Assembly (NCBI GenBank): GCA_036898135.1
Contig: JBAHVR010000208.1
Coordinates: forward strand, 1-64,000
Source of the DNA: Oncomelania hupensis
Taxonomy: Eukaryota; Mollusca; Gastropoda; Littorinimorpha; Pomatiopsidae
Direction: 5' to 3'
Length of the DNA stretch: 64,000 nt
Position 1 is the stretch's first letter. Each line of letters begins with the position of its first letter. Positions 58,135 through 64,000 of the stretch are shown piece by piece. The position numbers and the translations under genes are program-made. Under the pieces are notes generated by a model, which did no database searches, had not been told where the DNA came from, and saw nothing but the letters and a program-made list of their open reading frames with translations.

Positions 58135-58698
58135 TTAGTTGGGTGGTTGGGTTTTAATTTGGGCCCTGGTTTGCACTGCAGCTATCTCTACAGTTTTAAG
58201 GGGCGTGCCTAAATACAAATACCTACATTCTAGCACTAGATTATACAGGAGGTTCTGTAAAACTGCTGCTTGGATCTGTCCTGTGACGTATCTGCTATCT
58301 AATTCTATCCAAGCAATCGGGCAAGTGGTCGTCGGTTTCGTCAAGTCTGCGCCTTGTAGTTCGACTGTCTTGTATGTCAAGTCCGCGCGCGATACAAGCG
58401 ACTCGCGTACTATTGCGTCGTATGATAGACCGGTGTCATACAGACAATTCGCTACTTTACCGTTGACTGCAACCTTGACCAGATCATTCAGCCTTTCCGC
58501 GCCCTGCTCTACTGAGAATGTTTTCAGCTCGGGGAACATGGTCTCCCGTAGCCGTTCCCACACTAATAGTTCGGTCAGTCCGTTTATACGTCTTATCAGT
58601 GGCTGACTGGCTAACCCACTTATCCAGCAGTGTGGACAGGCGATCTGAGAACTGCGCGTAACTTTCTCCGATTGGTGTGGAATTTTTGCCGATAGCAT
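58135..58698 (-). pseudogene. Element A, aspartic protease region
   Basis: KVAVNGKVANCLYDTGLSYD holds the DTG active-site triad, followed by NLLYNLVLECRYLYLGTPL and a VQTRAQ linker. No reverse transcriptase lies between this and the integrase. Confidence 0.85.
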
Positions 58699-58791
58699 TC
58701 TCCTGTGAGTTCGAATCCCGTTAGGAGTGCCTCTTTGACTCTGTCACAGTCAGTCGCTCTGTCAGTTGGTAGCTTACTGTAGACGTCATAA

Positions 58792-59355
58792 TTATACCTT
58801 TCCTCTCAACCCTTGACTAAGCATAAAAGCCCAATGGGTGTGTTCCAACTTGTACTCTATTTCTAGGCGCTCAAACCTAGTCAGATAGAGATCTAGACCT
58901 TCTCCTCTTTCATTAAATGGCTCAAGTTCAAGTGGAAACGACATACCTAGTACGGGGTGGGGGGCTACATCTAGCTGAACTGAGTGGGGAGGTGTTGTGG
59001 CGGAGCTTGAACGGTCATAGATTAATCTCCTCAATTCCAGTTTGTGCTGTCTGTCTTGTGCTTTTTCTTCCCGCTCATATTCCAATCGCCTAACTTCTGC
59101 TTCTCTCTCTGCGTCCATTTTCTTCTGTTCTCTCTCTGCTTCCATTTTCTACTGTTCTCTCTCTGCTTCTATTTTCTTGTGTTCTCTTTCTGCTTCCATT
59201 TTCTTCTGTTCTCTTTCTGCTGCTCTCTCTGCCTTAGCTTCCTGCTTCTCTCCTTCCGCATTGATATACGCAATTAAATCTGCTCCTGCTAAGTGTAATG
59301 ATTCTCCTAATTCCTTGAAGCGCAATCTCAAGGCTACAGGGTCTGACATTGTCAA
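58792..59355 (-). pseudogene. Element A, gag
   Basis: It starts at ATG 59355 (MTMSDPVALRLRFKELGES) with a Glu/Lys/Arg-rich coiled-coil stretch (AEREQKK repeats), a TAG at 59149-59151 where neighbouring repeats have CAG, then LDLYLTRFERLEIEYKLE, a capsid-like segment common to gypsy gag. Confidence 0.85.
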
Positions 59356-59708
59356 AAGAGTCTGTGACCAACCTCTGAATCATGCGGAATACAAAAACAC
59401 TAGCAATATGGCAATTCAATAAAAATAATGCAAAGACAACAAAATTCGTAATCAATAATCGAATAAAACAAGAAGTCAAATGGCATACAATAGTTACTAA
59501 AGCAAACCTGCAAAGGAACCATACAACCAATCATAAGCACAAAAAGAATTGAAGCCAAAACGTTTTTAACAAAAGAATGGTGCACCAACACTGTCTCCTT
59601 GCTACCCTTACAAATATAGTACTAACACTATTCTAGTTTATAATCTTTTCACTATTATTTTTACCTATCCTATTATACACAGAGCCTGGCAAGGCTCGCC
59701 AATTAAGA

Positions 59709-60748
59709 TGTGATGTTGGGTCTATTGTTGCTGGGTTCTGCACAATGGAATGCTATTACCCACTCGTCCTTTGTCTGTGGGGATCAGCTAGTTAAATCGC
59801 CCTATGACTAATCTTAATACATTTATATGTTTGGCCCGGTCTGTGTGCGGATAGGGTTACAGAGATAGATAGAAAAATGTAATAGATTCACTGAAACACT
59901 AGCTCTCGCAAGGCTATGAAACAGGTAGTCCAGGCACTTGTTAACAGTAAATATCACACATTTATTTCCTCTACTCTATATCTAATTCTCTAATCACTAT
60001 ATTAATTTAAAATGTCCAAAATGTCATACAGCTAGGATTAACTTAGCAGTCCAAAATTAATTTTCGAGTACTTCGCTCTTTGATGGGTCTATTCTGCTAC
60101 TGTTCTCGATACTTGCTACTGTCTAATCACTGGGCTTTGTTCTGGTTTTGCCTAATGTTTGTGTTCAGGAAGAGTGGACTACCGCACAGTCCTTATAGAT
60201 CAGTGTTCTGGCACTTTTTCTAGAGCATTTAAACTTGATCGTTGAGGTGCAGTGCTGTTGTCGCCTGGTCTCGTTTGTTGACTACTGAGCTATCGTAGCG
60301 CAGTGCTCGATGCTCAAGTGCAGACCGAATGTCAGGGTTGACTCTCAGTGGTCTATCTCCTGCCTCGGACCAAGCCTGCTCGTCTTTTTGACAATGTCAG
60401 GCTATGGCTATACTGCGATGAATGAATTTCACCCGTCACCTGCGTAGTCTTCTGAGAGAAATCTTTCAGCATGTGCGTCCTTCTCGTGTGCGGTTTAGAC
60501 AAAGAATGACTATCTTAACGTAGTGGCAGCTAAAGCACGCGAAATCCCATAATGCGTTAGCGTTCTCACAGGGGATGACGGATATAGGTCACGGCATACC
60601 TTAGCGAGAATTGTCCCTACCTATGCTTAGAACAAAACTGACTTTTGTCCTCTGCTATGCCTCGACTTTTAGTTACAAAGGTCAAAGCAGGATGCTCTTT
60701 TATGGCGAGAAGCCTTAGTGCCAGGTCTAAAACTAGCCTCTCGTGAAA
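59709..60748 (-). repeat. Element A 5' LTR
   Basis: A direct repeat of 52942-53986; the terminal CA is mutated to AA. Just inside on the minus strand lies TTGGCGAGCCTTGCC, a possible primer-binding site. The segment 59356-59708 is the untranslated leader. Confidence 0.93.
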
Positions 60749-61018
60749 GTATGTGTGGCCGTTTACCAGCATCGGGCCAATTTTCAATAGGCAATGTAAC
60801 CGGGTTCATTTTTTAATATGCCATGCAACTGTTATCATTTAGTTGAATAATCTGTATTCTGTATTCTGAGTGAAGGTGCTTAACATTGATAATGGAATTT
60901 CAAATTCCTTGATTACATCAGCTTTTTTTGTGGTTGGGATGCGCTCCAACATGGCATATTATTTCAAGTTCTCTATCAGTGAGCTGAATTAGATTTCGTT
61001 TTGCCGCCATGTTTTTAA

Positions 61019-61400
61019 CCCTTAGGAGACGTTCGGGCCGATTCGGCCCCATCTGTCTGTGCATAAAAGCCCCAAATGAGAATGAAGCCGGTAAATCGGA
61101 TGCTCTGTGTCTAAAAAACATATCTTGAAAATGAAAATTATTGGCGATCGTTTTGACGGGTTCCGAACTATTTTCCAGCGGATGTGTTGTGACAGTGTGA
61201 AAGATGCACGAACACCAATCGTCTATAGCAGTGAAATCTTGTCTGATGTATTAATTTTCTTCGTTTAATAATATGAAAGTGATTGCTTCTGTTAGCCTGT
61301 TTAAAGCAAACACAGTGATAATGATGTGGGTTGTGAGCCATACATTTCCTTCCTTCTAAGTGCATTGGAGGAAAAGGGTGGTAACATTCTTGTATATTTT
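61019..61400 (-). mobile_element. Possible piggyBac-type end
   Basis: TTAA (61015-61018) is followed by CCCTTAGGAGACGTTCGG, a piggyBac-like terminus. Minus frames upstream (His/Cys-rich, 61365-61168) may be remains of the cysteine-rich transposase tail. No opposite end found. Confidence 0.35.
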
Positions 61401-61479
61401 CACAAAATACACATTCATGTATTTTATTCTAAAACATTTTGAAAATTCAGTCTATTTACTTTCATAAAACCCAAGGTTT

Positions 61480-61700
61480 GGAATGCGCTGCCTGCCGGTT
61501 TAAGACATTGTACAGACCTTGTTTTTTTCAAGAGCTGCTTAAAAACGCACTTGTTCCGCAAGGCGTTTTCTGTGTAAATAGTATGAAAATTAATAATACT
61601 TTCTGAATGATGCTGGACATGATGTATTGCGAAATGTTGTGATGATGCGTACTAATGATGTGTGTAAGCGCATTGAGTTGTTATGCGCTGCAGAAATGCA

Positions 61701-61765
<65 letters not shown>

Positions 61766-61768
61766 CAT
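61480..61768 (+). mobile_element. LINE 3' end with (ATT)n tail
   Basis: The frame WNALPAGLRHCTDLVFFKSC then LKTHLFRKAFSV and stop is the typical last segment of L2-like pol; the 3' UTR TTATGCGCTGCAGAAATGCAA leads into (ATT)n at 61699-61767. Confidence 0.85.
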
Positions 61769-61770
61769 TA

Positions 61771-62335
61771 GACCCCCGTTGGGGTAAGGGGTTTCAGTAT
61801 AAATAGTATCCCCACTTTCTGGAAATTTAGTGCTTTAAATTCCCACTGTCGCTGTCTTTCTCATTTGCTCTTTCTCATTCCTGCTCTATTCTATCAATCT
61901 GCTATACTATCTTCTTCTTCGCTAGACCAGTCACCTACCTTTTTTCTTGAAAACTCTTCGAGACAAGACTTATTTGTGTATGAGGTCTGTTGGATCAGCT
62001 TGGGAATATTGGACGCTTTCTGCCAGGTGGTCACTAGAGCCTCCTATGATGTTATTTTTTTTAGCAATGCAGGCATTTTATATGTATGTGTTTTGTTAAT
62101 AATTTATAATGATGTTTGTATTCTATTTTGTTTTTGTAAACGGGGGTTCGATAAATTAGAGTGCAGCCTCAGCGTCCCCTGCGTGGGATGTCTTTATTGT
62201 AAAGTGACTGGCTGGTGGAGAGCTTTCAGTTTTACCACTAGGGTTGTTTCAGCAGATCTTTTATGCGGATTGGGGGTTGTCCGGTCCTGATTTGGCTCGG
62301 AAGAGTCCGCTGGATCTAAAGCAATAATAATGTAA

Positions 62336-62406
<71 letters not shown>
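61771..62406 (+). repeat. Family A copy with long (ATT)n tail
   Basis: A near-complete copy from GTTGGGGTAAGGGGTTTCAG to CTGGATCTAAAGCAATAATA, then (TTA)n from 62338 to 62406. It inserted in or next to the LINE's ATT tail. Confidence 0.88.
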
Positions 62407-62408
<2 letters not shown>

Positions 62409-62424
62409 TCAGTCACTAATCATT

Positions 62425-62680
62425 TTTCAGGTCGTATGGATATAATTATGCCATCCTACCAAATTTGGTTGTAATAGGCCTACATGAAATACGTTCCGAG
62501 TAAACAACTTTCACATTTGCACAGACGGACGAACAGTCGGACGAACGAGCGGACGGATAGATAGAAGGTACGGACAGACAGACACATTTTTTATGGATAT
62601 CATTTTTGGATTATTTAGGATTCGTCTTTTCGAGTTTTGCGAAAATGAGAAAAATCTAGATTTTGGGGTGAGTACATATA
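62425..62680 (+). repeat. Family D 3' end
   Basis: CCATCCTACCAAATTTGGTTG and the GGACGGATAGATAGAAGG-type tail match the right end of the family D copy at 14010-15230. Confidence 0.7.
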
Positions 62681-62725
62681 CTCACATCACTACACGCATG
62701 AGAGTCAATAAAGGCAGTTACTTAC

Positions 62726-62822
62726 GTGAGGTGATATTCATATTAGGATCATCCATAACGATCCAGAGGTTACCCACGCCATAAACTATGCTCATCTCAT
62801 TCTTTAGAGTTACCGCGAAATA
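62726..62822 (-). CDS. Unknown minus-strand gene, exon 4
   Basis: The acceptor ATGTTTCAG at 62823 and donor TCAC|GTAAGT at 62725. It encodes YFAVTLKNEMSIVYGVGN then LWIVMDDPNMNITS, phase 0 in and phase 1 out. Phase 0 matches the donor of the preceding exon. Confidence 0.65.
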
Positions 62823-62898
62823 CTGAAACATTTCCATATGGAGTTCTCATCTAACTGAATGGGCAGATTTTGCGAGGTAAAGAAATACTATTACTTAC

Positions 62899-63121
62899 CA
62901 CTAAAAATAAAGTGACTCCATTCGACTCGTTATTGGTCCGCAGATTTAGAACAAAACGTTCTTCACACTTCCATTGCAAAAAGGGGGTCAATTTCGCAAA
63001 CACCCGATCAGCTACCTTCGTTGCTTGTGATGTTATTGCCAATGAGGCCCAAATTAGCTGATCATGAAAACGTTTTCTGTATGTTCTCTTGTCTCCGCGC
63101 CATCCGCAAATGCACACATTT
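62899..63121 (-). CDS. Unknown minus-strand gene, exon 3
   Basis: The frame reads RKRFHDQLIWASLAITSQAT, VFAKLTPFLQWKCEERFVLN and NNESNGVTLFLVV up to the donor TTAGTG|GTAAGT at 62898 (phase 0). The acceptor is unsure: TTATTAG at 63122 leaves phase 2, which does not fit exon 2, so a further exon or another acceptor is needed. Confidence 0.6.
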
Positions 63122-63243
63122 CTAATAAGACTTATTATTAAAGTAGCTACTGTTGTATTAAGGGGCGCAATTTTTCACGCATGCTTACCTACTGGGACGC
63201 ATAACTGGAAGTGGCAAGCATGTGTCCTCCTAGCTGTACTTAC

Positions 63244-63366
63244 ATCATCAAAGACATGTCTATAGAAGAGAATCTCTGAGCTCCAGTTTGGAGTGTTGAT
63301 AGGGCCAGCTTTCACGTGGTCGAACATAGTCACATACCCTGCATGGCTGGGGAGCCAAGGACCACA
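63244..63366 (-). CDS. Unknown minus-strand gene, exon 2
   Basis: The acceptor GCGTGCAG at 63367 and donor GATGAT|GTAAGT at 63243. It encodes CGPWLPSHAGYVTMFDHVK then AGPINTPNWSSEILFYRHVF, phase 0 on both sides, fitting exon 1. Confidence 0.7.
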
Positions 63367-63585
63367 CTGCACGCATAAAACGTCGCACCATACACTCTCA
63401 CACTCACAAACTGAAGAGGTCTTATGTATAAAAAGTCATCATGTAAAGTCATGCATGGTTGGGGGGGGGAGGAGGGTGAAGAGGGGGGGGGGGGGGGGGC
63501 AAAGACCACGCTGCACGCATAAAACGTCGCACCATACTCTCACACACACAAACTGAAGAGGTCTTATGTAGAAATGTCATCATCA
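63345..63585. repeat. Tandem duplication and TCA microsatellite edge
   Basis: The block CACTGCACGCATAAAACGTC...AACTGAAGAGGTCTTATGTA occurs twice (starting near 63365 and 63508), separated by poly-G at 63462-63500; an imperfect (TCA)n run follows at about 63575-63665. The left copy includes the exon 2 splice acceptor, so the right copy carries a duplicate acceptor. Confidence 0.8.
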
Positions 63586-63725
63586 TCATCATCGTCATCA
63601 TCATCATCATCATCATCATCATCAATCGTCAATCATCATCATCATCATCACTATCATCATCCTCATCATATTCTACCCTCAAACTATCATGCACTCCAAT
63701 AAGTCATGCAGTGGTATTACACTAC

Positions 63726-64000
63726 CCTAAACGGCTTCGTGTTGTTGGAATTGTACGCATGGACGGGGTGGCCGCAAGCAAAGAGGTTGATGAAGTGGAG
63801 GCAGCAGGTCTTCTTGTAGTTGAGAGTGGAGATGGGAGTCCAGTCGACAATTGTGTATTGCTTGACCGCCTCTGCACAGCCTTTAGTCTGCTCCTCTTCG
63901 CTTTCACACCACTCCCGCGCTGCGTTGCCATTGCTGAATCCAATGGAGACATTTATACAGGCAAGCTGGCGCATAGCACACAGAGAAAGATTCCGATCCT
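63726..64000 (-). CDS. Unknown minus-strand gene, exon 1 visible (5' partial)
   Basis: The frame is open from the window edge. It reads MRQLACINVSIGFSNGNAAR, EWCESEEEQTKGCAEAVKQY and NYKKTCCLHFINLFACGHPV, cysteine-containing with N-glycosylation sites (NVS, NLS), which suggests an extracellular or lumenal protein. A possible donor AGG|GTAGTG at 63725 is phase 0. I do not recognise the family. Confidence 0.6.

Larger units (their letters stand above)
52942..60748 (-). mobile_element. LTR retrotransposon A (Ty3/gypsy, Gmr1-like pol order), nested and inactive
   Basis: Whole element, minus orientation, flanked by GTATG (52937-52941 and 60749-60753). It contains two ~1.04-kb LTRs, gag, protease, integrase and the start of reverse transcriptase. 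About 5.6 kb belongs to it; the other 2.2 kb is element B inserted in the integrase. Nonsense codons at 59149-59151 (gag) and 54828-54830 (integrase) and several frameshifts make it inactive. Confidence 0.93.

Noticed and set aside
59042..59422. Plus-strand Ser/Cys-rich frame
   Set aside because: It is the antisense of the Glu/Lys-rich repeats in element A's gag.

Overview
The window looks like nuclear DNA of a lophotrochozoan animal, most likely a gastropod mollusc. The main reason is a pair of tandem rhodopsin-type receptors with LDL-receptor A, C-type lectin and leucine-rich-repeat ectodomains, the architecture known from the Lymnaea GRL101 receptor family. Split genes with GT-AG introns, dense microsatellites and many nested retroelements fit this. 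No operons, rRNA genes, CRISPR arrays or intact tRNA genes were seen; tRNA-like stretches are heads of SINEs.

Host genes. (1) 2-1219 (+): last exon of an LRR 7TM receptor cut by the window edge. (2) 1466-17538 (+): a second, paralogous receptor in at least four exons; the splice phases match at all three junctions, and the protein runs CUB-like, LDLa, C-type lectin, LDLa repeats, LRRs, 7TM. (3) 31228-26476 (-): a five-exon type II membrane protein resembling fucosyltransferases. (4) 36955-32691 (-): a two-exon CYSTM1-like small protein with a proline-rich head and a cysteine-rich membrane tail. (5) 34199-46465 (+): a three-exon gene ending in a conserved Trp-rich module. (6) 35891-36074 (+): a possible signal-peptide exon. 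(7) 64000-62726 (-): four exons of an unrecognised cysteine-containing protein. Genes 2, 3 and 4 each need one single-base correction, which could be consensus error or real damage.

Mobile DNA fills most of the rest. At 52942-60748 lies an LTR retrotransposon (5-bp target duplication GTATG, LTRs of about 1.04 kb) whose remaining pol order is protease, integrase, then the start of reverse transcriptase, as in the Gmr1-like branch of Ty3/gypsy. Its integrase is split by a second LTR element (55205-57436), which itself carries a solo LTR, a 510-bp retroposon and a tRNA-SINE, each with its own target duplication. Other families are: an unnamed 0.55-0.7 kb retroposon (family A, about ten copies or fragments); a hairpin-ended retroposon (family B) present as one 510-bp copy and as 40-62 bp scraps, two of them flanked by target duplications; several tRNA-SINE families, one with a 5S-rRNA-like part; non-LTR retrotransposon fragments; piggyBac-, hAT- and foldback-type MITEs; and a repeat family rich in TCAAGGTCA motifs.

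Layout: receptor cluster 1-17.5 kb with TE-filled introns; 17.5-26 kb intergenic repeats including an unclassified element with decayed ORFs; 26-37 kb antisense-strand genes; 34-47 kb plus-strand Trp-module gene; 47-52.9 kb family A cluster and minisatellites; 52.9-60.7 kb nested LTR elements; 61-62.7 kb LINE and repeat tails; 62.7-64 kb unknown gene. All features were read by eye, so repeat edges are approximate unless a target duplication is given.
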